A stretch of DNA of 54,983 nucleotides. It comes from an uncultured Lachnospiraceae bacterium. GTDB taxonomy: Bacteria; Bacillota; Clostridia; Lachnospirales; Lachnospiraceae. The translations under genes and the position numbers were made by a program. The DNA lies in assembly GCA_946491665.1 (NCBI GenBank), contig CAMLYL010000013.1, positions 1-54,983 on the forward strand, written 5' to 3'. Under the pieces are notes generated by a model. That model worked only from the letters and a program-made list of their open reading frames with translations. It was not told the origin of the DNA and ran no database searches. Positions 34,973 to 44,800 of the stretch are shown piece after piece; the stretch's first letter is position 1; every line of letters begins with the position of its first letter.

Positions 34973-35690
34973 GAGATGACTCCTCCTCTTTTACAGGGAA
35001 CAGCACTGCCGCGATTCCCGCGATAATAACTGTCAGTATAATGGTGCGGATTCCGGGGGAGATGGCTGAGGTCAGAGCAAGCTTTGAGAAGATATAGCTT
35101 GCCGCCATGGAAATGACGATCAGCACAGCCAGAATCCGGCTCTTTCTGGCAGGGGGAATGATAATGGCCAGGAACATGCCGTAGAGTCCCACGCTCAGGG
35201 CGCTGACAACGGCGGCCGGCAGTATATTTCCCATAATTACGCCCAGAAAGGTTCCAAGCGCCCATCCGGGAATGGCCAGGGTCATCATTCCGTAATTATA
35301 AAATGGATTTAAGAGGCCCGGTTCTGAGATGGCGACGCCGAAGATTTCATCGGTGACATCGTATCCTACCAATAGTCGGTGAAACAGCTTTGTGTCCGGT
35401 GAAAATTTCTGGCTGAGAGAGCATGACATCAGCAGATAGCGCAGGTTTGCCACCAGCTCCATGACCGCCATTTCCATATAAGTGCCTCCGGCAGCAATGA
35501 CTGTGAAGCCGGCGTATTGCCCGGCGGAAGCGTTGCAGGCCAGACTGGTGAGCATGGCCTGCCAGGCGGTCATTCCTGCATTTCTCGCGGTAATGCCCAG
35601 TGTAAAAGAAACTGCCAGATATCCCAGGGCAATGGGCATTCCGTTTTTTATTCCTTTCAAAAAATAAATTCTGTTTTTGTTCATTTTCAT
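34962..35690 (-). CDS. azlC: AzlC, branched-chain amino acid exporter large subunit
   Basis: A 242-residue membrane protein with about eight helices of the AzlC family. The family start AxPIALGYLxVxFxxG appears as MPIALGYLAVSFTLG, and the GQYAG segment follows. The role is export of leucine, isoleucine or valine and analogues such as azaleucine. GGAGAT lies upstream of the start. It shares a transcript with azlD and has its own minus-strand promoter. Confidence 0.92.
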   Translation of the reverse strand: MKMNKNRIYFLKGIKNGMPIALGYLAVSFTLGITARNAGMTAWQAMLTSLACNASAGQYAGFTVIAAGGTYMEMAVMELVANLRYLLMSCSLSQKFSPDTKLFHRLLVGYDVTDEIFGVAISEPGLLNPFYNYGMMTLAIPGWALGTFLGVIMGNILPAAVVSALSVGLYGMFLAIIIPPARKSRILAVLIVISMAASYIFSKLALTSAISPGIRTIILTVIIAGIAAVLFPVKEEESSHAA

Positions 35691-35727
35691 TTATCTCCGG
35701 TTCTAAATTCAGATTTCCCGAAAAAAC

Positions 35728-35756
35728 AGTGTAACACGGCAGAGGGGGCTGGTCAA
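35728..35756 (-). promoter_or_regulatory. Predicted promoter of azlCD
   Basis: On the minus strand TTGACC (complement of 35751-35756), 17 bases and TACACT (complement of 35728-35733). Confidence 0.6.
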
Positions 35757-35782
35757 ATATCTTTTTTTATTTTTCAGAGTCG

Positions 35783-35811
35783 TTGATTTCTGTAAGGAGA
35801 ATGCGTATAAT
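35783..35811 (+). promoter_or_regulatory. Predicted promoter of the cobalamin operon
   Basis: TTGATT (35783-35788), 17 bases, TATAAT (35806-35811). It is divergent from the azlCD promoter. The leader to cbiB is only about 50 bases and contains one short hairpin (TGCCGCTG/CAGCGGCA, 35821-35839). There is no room for a cobalamin riboswitch. Confidence 0.65.
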
Positions 35812-35866
35812 GTCAGAAGATGCCGCTGAGACAGCGGCAAAATAGTCTGTATGTGGGAGTGAGCAG

Positions 35867-36913
35867 ATGAGTTCTTTTTTTCACCATTTTACTGCGTATT
35901 ATTTGCAGAGCGTATCTTTTGCGCTTCTGATTGGATATATTGCGGATCTCATTATTGGAGATCCGCACGGCATGTGGCATCCTGTCTGCCTGATCGGAAA
36001 TGTAATTTCCGGACTGGAGCGGAGGATACGGAGCATCCTGCCGAAAACAGATCGGGGCGCTTTCGCGGGTGGAGTCTGTCTGCTGGTTCTTACACTGATT
36101 TTTTCAGCGGGCCTTCCGCTGGCAGTACTGATGCTTGGATATTTTATTCATCCCTGGCTGGCCTTTGCGCTGCAGTGTTACATGTGTTATGCCATTCTGG
36201 CAACGAAGTCACTTAAGACTGAAAGTATGAAGGTTTCATATGCTCTGGAATCTGAGGGACTTGCAGCTGGAAGGAAGGCAGTTTCCATGATTGTGGGGAG
36301 GGATACGGAGCGTCTGGATGAGACGGGAGTGGTAAAAGCAGCGGTGGAGACCGTGGCGGAAAATACGTCCGACGGTATTGTTGCTCCTATGATATTTATG
36401 GCTGTCGGCGGCCCTGTCCTGGGCTTTTTTTATAAGGGAGTGAACACCATGGATTCCATGGTGGGATATAAAAATGAGAAATATATGTATTTCGGGAGAG
36501 CAGCGGCCAGATTTGACGATTTTATGAATTACCTGCCTTCCCGGATTTCGGCTCTTTTTATGATTCTGGCGTGTGTGCTGCTTCCGGGGGAAACGCTTTC
36601 CGGAGGTGTCAGGGTTATGGATGCAAAGAGGGCTGCGAAGATCTGGAAACGGGACAGGAGGAACCATGCGAGTCCGAATTCCGCTCAGACAGAGTCGGTT
36701 ATGGCCGGGGCCCTGGGCGTACAGCTCGCGGGAGACGCCTGGTATTTCGGGGAAAAACATGAAAAGCCTACGATTGGAGATTTTCTCCGCCCGGTGGAGA
36801 GACAGGATATTTCCAGATCCTGCAGGCTTCTGTATGGGGCAAGCGCACTTGGAATGGTGATTTGTCTTGTGATCCGGTTTCTTCTTGTACATTTGTTCGC
36901 TTTTATGGTATGA
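35867..36913 (+). CDS. cbiB: Adenosylcobinamide-phosphate synthase CbiB
   Basis: A 348-residue membrane protein that attaches aminopropanol (or its phosphate) to adenosylcobyric acid. It has five or six hydrophobic segments and the family's GDPHGMWHPVCLIG start. The ETVAENTSDGIVAP and RNHASPNSAQTESVMAGALGVQLAG motifs are clear. Start ATG 35867 follows GTGGGAGTGAG. It opens a five-gene corrinoid cluster. Confidence 0.92.
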   Translation: MSSFFHHFTAYYLQSVSFALLIGYIADLIIGDPHGMWHPVCLIGNVISGLERRIRSILPKTDRGAFAGGVCLLVLTLIFSAGLPLAVLMLGYFIHPWLAFALQCYMCYAILATKSLKTESMKVSYALESEGLAAGRKAVSMIVGRDTERLDETGVVKAAVETVAENTSDGIVAPMIFMAVGGPVLGFFYKGVNTMDSMVGYKNEKYMYFGRAAARFDDFMNYLPSRISALFMILACVLLPGETLSGGVRVMDAKRAAKIWKRDRRNHASPNSAQTESVMAGALGVQLAGDAWYFGEKHEKPTIGDFLRPVERQDISRSCRLLYGASALGMVICLVIRFLLVHLFAFMV

Positions 36914-37011
36914 TATAAGATATGTTTTGCTCATGGTTTGCGGAAATTTAACATGAAATTCACAGGAAATCACGGGCAGACATGGTATCATAAAAAAGTG
37001 AGGCAGTTTAT

Positions 37012-38049
37012 ATGTATCAACACGGCGGAGACATCTACACGAACAGGAATGCAGTTGACTTCTCGGCTAATATCAATTTTATGGGTATGCCGGAGTCGGT
37101 GAAAGAAGCGGCGGAGAAAGCCGTCAGCGCGTCTATCTATTACCCGGATGTGCGCTGCGCGGAACTGAGGCGGGCGATTGGCGCCATGGAGCATGTGAAT
37201 GAGGAGCACATTTTCTGCGGAAACGGAGCGGCGGATGTGATTTTTTCTCTCGTGCTGGCAATGAAGCCGAAAAAGGCTCTTTTGCCGGTTCCGTCTTTTT
37301 ACGAGTATCAGCAGGCCCTGAACAGTGTGCTCTGTAAGACGACCGTCTATCAGATGCAGGAGAAAAACGGTTTTCGGATCGGCGAAGATATTCTGAATAT
37401 GATTACACCGGATGTTGACATTTTGTTTTTGTGTAATCCGGGGAACCCTACCGGAATTCTGACGGAGAGGGAGCTTCTGGAGAAGATTTTACATAAGTGC
37501 GAGCGGACAGATACCCTTATGGTGGTGGACGAGTGTTTTATGGATCTGGTAGATGATCCGGAGTCATATTCCATGATGTCCTGGGCAGAGAGAAGCGATC
37601 AGATTTTTATTCTGAAAGCCTTCACCAAGCTTTATGCCATACCGGGACTGCGGCTGGGGTATGGGATCTGCTGCAACGGCGGACTTCTGGATCAGATGGA
37701 ACGGGTATCTCAGCCCTGGCGGGTATCAGTGCCGGCTCAGGCAGCAGGCATTGCCGCAGTCGGAGAAACGGAGTTTGTGGAGAGGAGCCGGAAGGAAATC
37801 GGACGTCTCCGGGAGCAGTTGAAAGCCGGGATCCGCGAAATTGGATATATGGTGCTGGATTCGGCAGCTAATTTTGTTTTTTTTGAAGGGGAATATCATT
37901 TGGGGAATCTGATGAAGGAGCGGGGATTTCTGATCCGGGACTGCAGCAATTATCAGGGACTTCATATGGGATTTTACCGGGTGGCGGTCCGCAGTGAGGC
38001 GGATAATGAAAAGCTCCTGGATGCTCTCAGAGAGATTCATCTGGGATAA
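37012..38049 (+). CDS. cobD: Threonine-phosphate decarboxylase-like aminotransferase CobD
   Basis: A 345-residue PLP fold type I protein of the histidinol-phosphate aminotransferase/CobD class. The starting [27 protein letters not shown] and [15 protein letters not shown] motifs include the PLP lysine (FTK). Within a corrinoid cluster it most likely makes aminopropanol phosphate from threonine phosphate for CbiB. The ribosome site is weak (GTGAGG, 9 bases). A gap of 98 bases after cbiB might hold a minor promoter, though none was recognised. Confidence 0.88.
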   Translation: MYQHGGDIYTNRNAVDFSANINFMGMPESVKEAAEKAVSASIYYPDVRCAELRRAIGAMEHVNEEHIFCGNGAADVIFSLVLAMKPKKALLPVPSFYEYQQALNSVLCKTTVYQMQEKNGFRIGEDILNMITPDVDILFLCNPGNPTGILTERELLEKILHKCERTDTLMVVDECFMDLVDDPESYSMMSWAERSDQIFILKAFTKLYAIPGLRLGYGICCNGGLLDQMERVSQPWRVSVPAQAAGIAAVGETEFVERSRKEIGRLREQLKAGIREIGYMVLDSAANFVFFEGEYHLGNLMKERGFLIRDCSNYQGLHMGFYRVAVRSEADNEKLLDALREIHLG

Positions 38050-38081
38050 TATATGAAACAATCAGAGAAAGGGGGAGGGAC

Positions 38082-39605
38082 ATGGCAAAGGTAATTATGA
38101 TACAGGGTACCATGTCAAATGCGGGGAAAAGTCTGCTGGCGGCAGGGCTCTGCCGTGTATTCCGGCAGGACGGTTACCGGGTGGCTCCTTTTAAATCGCA
38201 GAATATGGCGCTGAATTCCTTTATTACAAAGGAAGGACTGGAAATGGGAAGAGCGCAGGCGATGCAGGCGGAGGCCGCCGGGGTGGAGCCCTCGGCGCTG
38301 ATGAATCCTATTCTGTTAAAGCCTACCAATGATACCGGTTCTCAGGTGATCGTCAATGGCGAGGTGCTGGGGAATATGAGCGCCCGGGACTATTTCCGGT
38401 ATAAAAAGAATCTGATTCCGGATATTATGAAAGCGTATCGGGAGCTGGATGAAAATTACGATATCATTGTGATTGAGGGAGCGGGATCTCCCGCGGAGAT
38501 TAATTTGAAAAACGATGATATTGTCAATATGGGCATGGCGAAGCTGGCCGGAGCGCCGGTGCTTCTGGCCGGTGATATAGACCGGGGCGGCGTGTTTGCC
38601 CAGCTTGTGGGAACCGTTGCTCTTCTGGAAGAGGATGAGCGGGCTTTGGTGAAGGGCCTGATTATCAACAAGTTCCGGGGGGACAAGACGATTCTGGATC
38701 CCGGAATTGAGATGCTGGAAAAGCTCTGTAAAAAGGAAGTGGTGGGCGTTGTGCCCTACATGGATGTAGACCTGGAGGATGAGGACAGTCTTTCCGAGCG
38801 TCTGGAGGGCGTTCGGGAAGCGAAAGCAATTGATATTGCGGTGATCCGGGTGCCGAGGCTTTCCAATTTTACAGATTTTAATATTTTTGAGAGTATTTCC
38901 GGGGTTTCTCTGCGTTATGTGAAGCATACGTCAGAGCTGGGAAATCCGGACATGATCATTCTGCCGGGAACGAAGAATACTATGGAGGATCTGCTGCGGA
39001 TGCGCGGATCCGGCCTGGAGGCAGCCGTGAAAAAGGCCGGGGAGCGGGGCTGTGTGATTTTTGGTGTCTGCGGCGGTTATCAGATGCTGGGGATGACGCT
39101 CTCTGATCCGGAAGGCGTAGAGAACGGCGGCAGTATCCGCGGAATGGAGCTGCTTCCCATGGATACGGTGTTTGCGGGGAAGAAAACAAGAACCCGGGTA
39201 GAGGGCCGTATTGAGGAGGCTGGCGGAATACTGAGCGGTCTGTCCGGCGCGGAGCTGGAAGGGTATGAGATCCACATGGGACAGAGCAGCTTTCGCGGGG
39301 ACTCCTGCGGCAGCCGGGCGCGGCATCTGACCAGGATCTGTGATATTGTGACCGGCACGGAGAAAGAAGAGGGCGCCTGCTGCGGTAATGTATACGGCTC
39401 TTACGTCCATGGCATTTTTGACAGGGAAGATGTGGTAAAACGGATCGTACAGGCATTGGCGGCCAATAAAGGGCTGGAGCTTTCGGAGGTGGAAGCCATG
39501 GATTATGCCGCTTATAAGGAGCGGCAGTATGACCGGCTGGCAGAGATTCTGCGGGAGAATGTAGATATGAAGCGTATATATGAGATTATGGAAGAGGGAG
39601 TCTGA
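38082..39605 (+). CDS. cbiP: Cobyric acid synthase CbiP (CobQ)
   Basis: A 507-residue ATP- and glutamine-dependent amidotransferase that amidates four side chains of adenosylcobyrinic diamide. The N-terminal dethiobiotin-synthetase-like domain has [15 protein letters not shown] as P-loop. The C-terminal class I-type glutaminase has [10 protein letters not shown] (nucleophile cysteine) and YVHGIFD (catalytic histidine). Full length. GGGGGAGGGA precedes ATG 38082. The next gene starts 25 bases after its stop. Confidence 0.95.
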   Translation: MAKVIMIQGTMSNAGKSLLAAGLCRVFRQDGYRVAPFKSQNMALNSFITKEGLEMGRAQAMQAEAAGVEPSALMNPILLKPTNDTGSQVIVNGEVLGNMSARDYFRYKKNLIPDIMKAYRELDENYDIIVIEGAGSPAEINLKNDDIVNMGMAKLAGAPVLLAGDIDRGGVFAQLVGTVALLEEDERALVKGLIINKFRGDKTILDPGIEMLEKLCKKEVVGVVPYMDVDLEDEDSLSERLEGVREAKAIDIAVIRVPRLSNFTDFNIFESISGVSLRYVKHTSELGNPDMIILPGTKNTMEDLLRMRGSGLEAAVKKAGERGCVIFGVCGGYQMLGMTLSDPEGVENGGSIRGMELLPMDTVFAGKKTRTRVEGRIEEAGGILSGLSGAELEGYEIHMGQSSFRGDSCGSRARHLTRICDIVTGTEKEEGACCGNVYGSYVHGIFDREDVVKRIVQALAANKGLELSEVEAMDYAAYKERQYDRLAEILRENVDMKRIYEIMEEGV

Positions 39606-39630
39606 GCTGTCTCCCGGGAGGTATGTATAT

Positions 39631-40209
39631 ATGGATGATAGTGCTTTTGATACAGAAAAAAAGAGTTCCAGGCAATATGATCCCGGCGAAGGGCTGATTC
39701 ATTTTTATACCGGATTTGGAAAGGGAAAAACGACATCGGCTATCGGACAGGCGGTCCGCTTTGCGGGAAGCGGCGGCCGGGTACTTTTTACGCAGTTTAT
39801 GAAGGATGGAACTTCCTCTGAGATTGCGGCTCTGAAGATGATTCCCAATATGGAAGTGTTTTCCATGACAGAAAAGCTGGGTTTCACTTTCCGTATGAGC
39901 GAGGAGGAGCGGCAGGAGGCCTTTGAAAAAAATATGGCCTACCTGAGGGAGATCAGAAAGCGGATAGAAAAAGGAGATTATGGGATGCTGGTGCTGGATG
40001 AAGCGGCGGAAGCTGTCCGAAAGGATGTTCTTGACGACAAGGCATTGTATGATCTGCTGATAAATAAACCCAAGAAGCTGGAAGTCGTGGTTACCGGACA
40101 TGTGGGTGTGCGTTCCGTCATGGAGACGGCTGATTATATTACGGTAGCTCTGAAAATGCGTCATCCTTATGATGATGGAGTTCCGGCCCGGAAAGGAGTA
40201 GAATATTGA
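39631..40209 (+). CDS. cobO: Corrinoid adenosyltransferase CobO/BtuR type
   Basis: A 192-residue ATP:corrinoid adenosyltransferase. The P-loop reads TGFGKGKTTSAIG (about residues 32-44), and the ending VLDEAAEAVRKDVLD and TGHVG segments are typical of the CobA/CobO/BtuR class. It puts the 5'-deoxyadenosyl group on cobalt. ATG 39631 is preferred with GGGAGG 9 bases upstream; a reading frame open to 39580 would overlap cbiP. Its last codons overlap the TTG start of cbiC. Confidence 0.92.
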   Translation: MDDSAFDTEKKSSRQYDPGEGLIHFYTGFGKGKTTSAIGQAVRFAGSGGRVLFTQFMKDGTSSEIAALKMIPNMEVFSMTEKLGFTFRMSEEERQEAFEKNMAYLREIRKRIEKGDYGMLVLDEAAEAVRKDVLDDKALYDLLINKPKKLEVVVTGHVGVRSVMETADYITVALKMRHPYDDGVPARKGVEY

Positions 40210-40850
40210 AAGTAGAGTTTGAAAAGGTGCTTCCGGGGGAAATAGAAAAAAGAAGTTTTGAAATTATCACGGAGGAGCTGGATCAGAAGGGCATTTGTCT
40301 GGATGAAAAGCTGGCTCCGGTGATCAAGCGTGTGATCCATACCACGGCGGATTTTGACTATGCGGAGAGCCTGTATTTTTCCGAAGGCGTACTGGAAGCG
40401 GCGGAGCAGGCGATCCGTCAGGGCGCGTGTATTGTCACGGACACCCGGATGGCGATGTCAGGCATCAATAAGCGGACGCTGGCGAAGTTCGGCGGTGAAG
40501 TGTATAACTTTATGGCAGATGAGGATGTGGCCAGGATTGCCAGAGAGAACGGAACGACCCGGGCAGTAGCCTGTATGGATAAGGCGGCTCAGATTGACAG
40601 GCCTCTGATTTTTGCCATTGGAAATGCTCCCACGGCGCTGATCCGCCTGTATGAGCTGATCCGTGACGGGAAGATTGCTCCGAAACTGATTATTGGCGTG
40701 CCGGTGGGATTTGTGAATGTAGTTTTTGCAAAAGAGCTTATTATGCAGACGGATATTCCCTGTATCGTAGCCAGAGGCAGAAAAGGAGGCAGCAATGTAG
40801 CTGCGGCGATCTGCAACGGGATTCTGTACGGGATGTCAGACGGAAGATAA
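40206..40850 (+). CDS. cbiC: Precorrin-8X methylmutase CbiC (CobH)
   Basis: A 214-residue mutase that moves a methyl group from C11 to C12, forming cobyrinic acid or hydrogenobyrinic acid. The VIHTTADFDYAE motif with the catalytic histidine and the DTRMAMSGI segment are clear. It starts with TTG 40206, overlapping the cobO stop as TTGA, with AAAGGAG upstream. The other ring enzymes (cbiD, E, F, G, H, J, K, L, T) are not in this window, so the cluster is only part of the pathway. Confidence 0.93.
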   Translation: MKVEFEKVLPGEIEKRSFEIITEELDQKGICLDEKLAPVIKRVIHTTADFDYAESLYFSEGVLEAAEQAIRQGACIVTDTRMAMSGINKRTLAKFGGEVYNFMADEDVARIARENGTTRAVACMDKAAQIDRPLIFAIGNAPTALIRLYELIRDGKIAPKLIIGVPVGFVNVVFAKELIMQTDIPCIVARGRKGGSNVAAAICNGILYGMSDGR

Positions 40851-40950
40851 TGCCGGCCGGGCTGTGAACATTTTTTGGACAGTTCCGGGCAGGGGAGTGG
40901 TTTACAGACAGTGAGACCTTGGATGGGGAGAAAGGCCGGGAGGACATTCA

Positions 40951-41625
40951 ATGTCAGGGAACAGAAGAAAAAAGTATAAGAAGACCGGACAGATATTATG
41001 GAGCATGAAGCATGTATTGATCGGGATTCTGTTTTTGTGTCTGATTCTGCTAGTGATTGTGGGAGTGACACGGCGCAGCCGGGCAGTATCTGCTCAGCAG
41101 GTGTCCCGGGATGTGGAAGAGGACATGCCGGAGCTGGATGTGCAGCTTCTGACTGTAAATGAATATTCCAGGCCGGGAATTGCCCTGGATCAGATTAATG
41201 GAATTGTAATTCACTATACAGCCAATCCGGGAACTTCCGCCCAGGCAAACAGGGATTATTTTGAGGGACTGAAGGACTCCCATGTTACGAAGGCAAGTTC
41301 TCATTTTATTGTGGGTCTGGAGGGAGAGATTGTCCAGTGCATTCCCACAGCAGAGATTGCCTATGCTTCGAATGAGCGCAACAGTGATACGATTTCCATA
41401 GAATGCTGTTATGAGAATGAGGACGGTTCCTTTAATCAGGCTACCTATGATTCTGTTGTCCGGCTGACGGCCTGGCTCTGTGCAAGGTCCGGTCTGAACG
41501 CGGAAGATGTGATCCGGCATTATGATGTGACTGGTAAAATGTGTCCGGTATATTATGTAGATAACCCGGATGCGTGGGAGCAGTTTCGGACGGATGTAAC
41601 TGAAGCGATCGAAACGTACAACTGA
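40951..41625 (+). CDS. N-acetylmuramoyl-L-alanine amidase, membrane-anchored
   Basis: A 224-residue protein with an N-terminal membrane helix (about 20-42) and an amidase type 2 (PGRP fold) domain outside. Zinc ligands are His88 (VIHYTAN), His190 (RHYDVTG) and Cys198, the expected trio. It cuts the amide between muramic acid and the peptide stem during wall turnover. The SHFIVGLEGEIVQCIP strand is typical. ATG 40951 has GGGAGG upstream. It is 100 bases after cbiC and functionally separate from it. Confidence 0.9.
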   Translation: MSGNRRKKYKKTGQILWSMKHVLIGILFLCLILLVIVGVTRRSRAVSAQQVSRDVEEDMPELDVQLLTVNEYSRPGIALDQINGIVIHYTANPGTSAQANRDYFEGLKDSHVTKASSHFIVGLEGEIVQCIPTAEIAYASNERNSDTISIECCYENEDGSFNQATYDSVVRLTAWLCARSGLNAEDVIRHYDVTGKMCPVYYVDNPDAWEQFRTDVTEAIETYN

Positions 41626-41739
41626 TTTCAGGATTTTTCTGGAAAATCTTCCTTGGAATTGTGCGAAAAAGCTGATTTTGAACAGAAAATTCTATTTATA
41701 GTCAGAAAAATAACAGGAAAACAAAATGAATTCAAATTA

Positions 41740-41804
41740 TCTGACAATTAACGGAAAAATCAATCTTTACAAATACAAAAAAACATTGTATAGTAATTGT
41801 CAGA
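41740..41804. promoter_or_regulatory. Inverted repeat flanking the gltB promoter, operator candidate
   Basis: TCTGACAATTA (41740-41750) and its perfect complement TAATTGTCAGA (41794-41804) are 11-bp arms on both sides of the promoter. The right arm lies at the end of the -10 box and the start point. A third related half-site, GTCAGAAA, lies at 41701-41708. LysR-type activators such as Bacillus GltC control glutamate synthase genes through inverted repeats. Confidence 0.5.
41766..41794 (+). promoter_or_regulatory. Predicted promoter of gltBD
   Basis: TTTACA (41766-41771), a 17-base spacer, TATAGT (41789-41794). The start point should fall near 41801. Confidence 0.65.
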
Positions 41805-41813
41805 AAGTCAACG

Positions 41814-41847
41814 GAGACTATCCCATAAGGGGGTAGTCTCTTTTTTT
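41814..41847 (+). terminator. Intrinsic terminator in the gltB leader, probable attenuator
   Basis: GAGACTATCCC (41814-41824) pairs with 41830-41840 to give an 11-bp stem with one wobble and a 5-base loop, followed by seven T (41841-41847). It starts about 13 bases after the predicted start point and ends about 28 bases before the gltB ATG. Confidence 0.75.
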
Positions 41848-41874
41848 CTATTTTAATAAGGAAAGGAAGAGACT

Positions 41875-44800
41875 ATGAGAAACGTTCATATGAATGAGAC
41901 CACAGCCCGCCCCATGGGGATGTATGATCCCCGGTTTGAGCACGACAACTGCGGTATCGGCGCTGTTGTGAATATCAAGGGTATTAAGAGTCATCAGACT
42001 GTGGAGAGTGCGTTGAAGATTGTTGAGAACCTGAAGCACAGGGCAGGTAAGGATGCAGATGGAAAAACCGGTGACGGCGTCGGTATCCTGCTGCAGATTT
42101 CCCATAAGTTTTTTGAAAAAACCATGCGCGCCCGGGGAATCAGTCTGGGCGGAGAGAGAGACTATGGTATAGGTATGTTTTTCTTCCCCCAGGATGAGCT
42201 GAAACGCAATCAGGCAAGAAAAATGTTTGAGGTAATTGTGGAGCGGGAGGGGCTGGAATTTCTGGCATGGCGTGAAGTTCCCATCAATCCGGAGGTGATT
42301 GGACAGAAGGCGCTTGACTGTATGCCTTATATTATGCAGGCTTTTATCCGGCGTCCGGAGGAAGTGGAGAAGGGACTGGATTTTGACCGGAAGCTGTATG
42401 TGGCCCGCCGGGTATTTGAGCAGTCCAACGACAATACTTACGTAGTATCCCTGTCCAGCAGAACAATTGTATATAAAGGAATGTTTCTGGTAAATGAGCT
42501 GAGACTGTTTTTTGATGATCTCCAGGATGAGGATTATGAGTCTGCCATCGCTATGGTTCATTCCCGTTTTTCCACAAACACGAATCCCAGCTGGGAGAGA
42601 GCTCATCCGAACCGTTTTATTGTCCATAACGGTGAGATTAATACCATCCGGGGCAATTCCGATAAGATGCTGGCCCGGGAGGAGACCATGGAGTCGGATC
42701 ATCTGAAAGGGGAGCTTTCCAAAATCCTGCCGGTGGTCAATGTGGAAGGCTCTGACTCCGCTATGCTGGATAATACTCTGGAGTTTCTGGTAATGAGCGG
42801 TATGGATCTTCCGCTGGCAGTGATGATCACAATTCCGGAACCCTGGGAGAACAACCACATCATGAGCCAGAAGAAAAAGGATTTTTATCAATATTATGCA
42901 ACCATGATGGAGCCCTGGGACGGTCCGGCGTCTATCGTATTCTCCGACGGAGATAAGATGGGGGCTGTTCTGGACCGGAACGGTCTGCGTCCATCCCGCT
43001 ACTATATTACAGATGACGATTATCTGATCCTGTCCTCTGAGGTGGGCGTTCTGGACATTGATCCTACAAAGATCGTGGCGAAGGATCGTCTCCGTCCGGG
43101 CAAAATGCTTCTGGTAGATACGATTGCTGGCAAGGTGATTGATGATGAGGAGCTGAAAGAAAGCTATGCCGGCCAGCAGCCTTACGGCCAGTGGATTGAC
43201 CAGTATATGCTGGAGCTGAAGGATCTGAAGATCCCCAATGAGAGAGTGCCACGCTATACCGGCGAGGATCTGAGCCGTCTGCAGAAAGCCTTTGGATATT
43301 CCTATGAGTCTGTGAAGACTGTAATGCTTCCCATGGCAAGAGACGGGGAAGAGGGAACGGCGGCCATGGGTATAGATACGCCGCTGGCGGTTTTGTCCGA
43401 CGATCATCAGCCGCTGTTTAACTATTTCAAACAGCTTTTCGCCCAGGTAACCAATCCGCCTATTGACGCGATCCGCGAGGAGATTGTTACTTCCACCACA
43501 ACCTATGTGGGTGAGGACGGCAATATTCTGGAAGAAGAGCCGGCCAACTGTCAGGTGCTGAAGATCAAAAATCCGATTCTGACCAATACGGATCTGATGA
43601 AGATTAAAAATATGAAGAAAGACGGTTTCAAAGTCAGCGTGATTTCTCTTGTGTACTATAAGAACACAAATCTGGAGAAAGCCATTGACCGTCTGTTTGT
43701 GGAGGCTGACCGGGCGTACAAAGAGGGTGCCAACATCCTGATTCTTTCTGACCGGGGAGTGGATGAGTATCATGTGGCGATTCCGTCCCTGCTGGCGGTT
43801 TCCGCCCTGCAGCAGCATCTGGTGCAGACAAAGAAGCGTACCGCCGTGGCGCTGATACTGGAGAGCGGCGAGCCCAGGGAGGTACACCATTTTGCTACTC
43901 TGCTGGGCTATGGCGCCTGCGCGGTAAATCCCTACCTGGCGCTGGATACTATCCAGCAGCTGATCGATGATCATCTTCTGGATAAAGATTATTATGCAGC
44001 TATTAATGATTATACTCTGGCGGTTCTTCATGGCATTGTGAAGATCGCATCCAAGATGGGAATTTCCACCCTGCAGTCCTACGAGGGCTCCAAGATTTTT
44101 GAGGCAGTGGGAATTGACAAGTCTGTGATCGACAGATATTTTACGACTACGGTAAGCCGGATCGGCGGCATTACCCTGGATGATATTGCCAATGACGTCA
44201 ACGAGCTTCACGCACGGGCTTATGATCCGCTGGGACTGCGGACGGAGAAAACACTGGACAGTGTGGGACGCCATAAAATGAGAAGCGGCGCCCAGAAGCA
44301 TCTGTACAATCCCCAGACCATTCATCTGCTGCAGCAGTCCACCCGCCGGGGTGATTATGATCTGTTTAAGCAGTATACCAGTCTGGTAAATAATGAAACT
44401 GATATTATGAATATCCGGGGGGCGCTGGATTTCGTGTATCCGAAGAAAGGGGTTCCCATTGACGAGGTGGAGAGTGTGGATTCCATTGTGACCCGTTTCA
44501 AGACAGGAGCAATGTCCTACGGATCTATCTCTCAGGAGGCTCATGAGTGTCTGGCGGTGGCCATGAACCGTCTCCATGGAAAATCCAATTCCGGAGAGGG
44601 CGGAGAGAGCTTGGAGCGTCTGGACACTGATCGGTGCTCGGCCATTAAGCAGGTGGCCTCCGGGCGGTTCGGCGTGACCAGCCGCTATCTGGTCAGCGCC
44701 CAGGAGATCCAGATTAAAATGGCCCAGGGCGCAAAGCCTGGCGAGGGCGGACACCTTCCCGGAAAGAAGGTATATCCCTGGATTGCGAAGACAAGACTTT

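Noticed and set aside
35812-35866. Cobalamin riboswitch in front of cbiB
   Set aside because: No B12-box pattern is visible and the leader is far too short; only a small hairpin is present.
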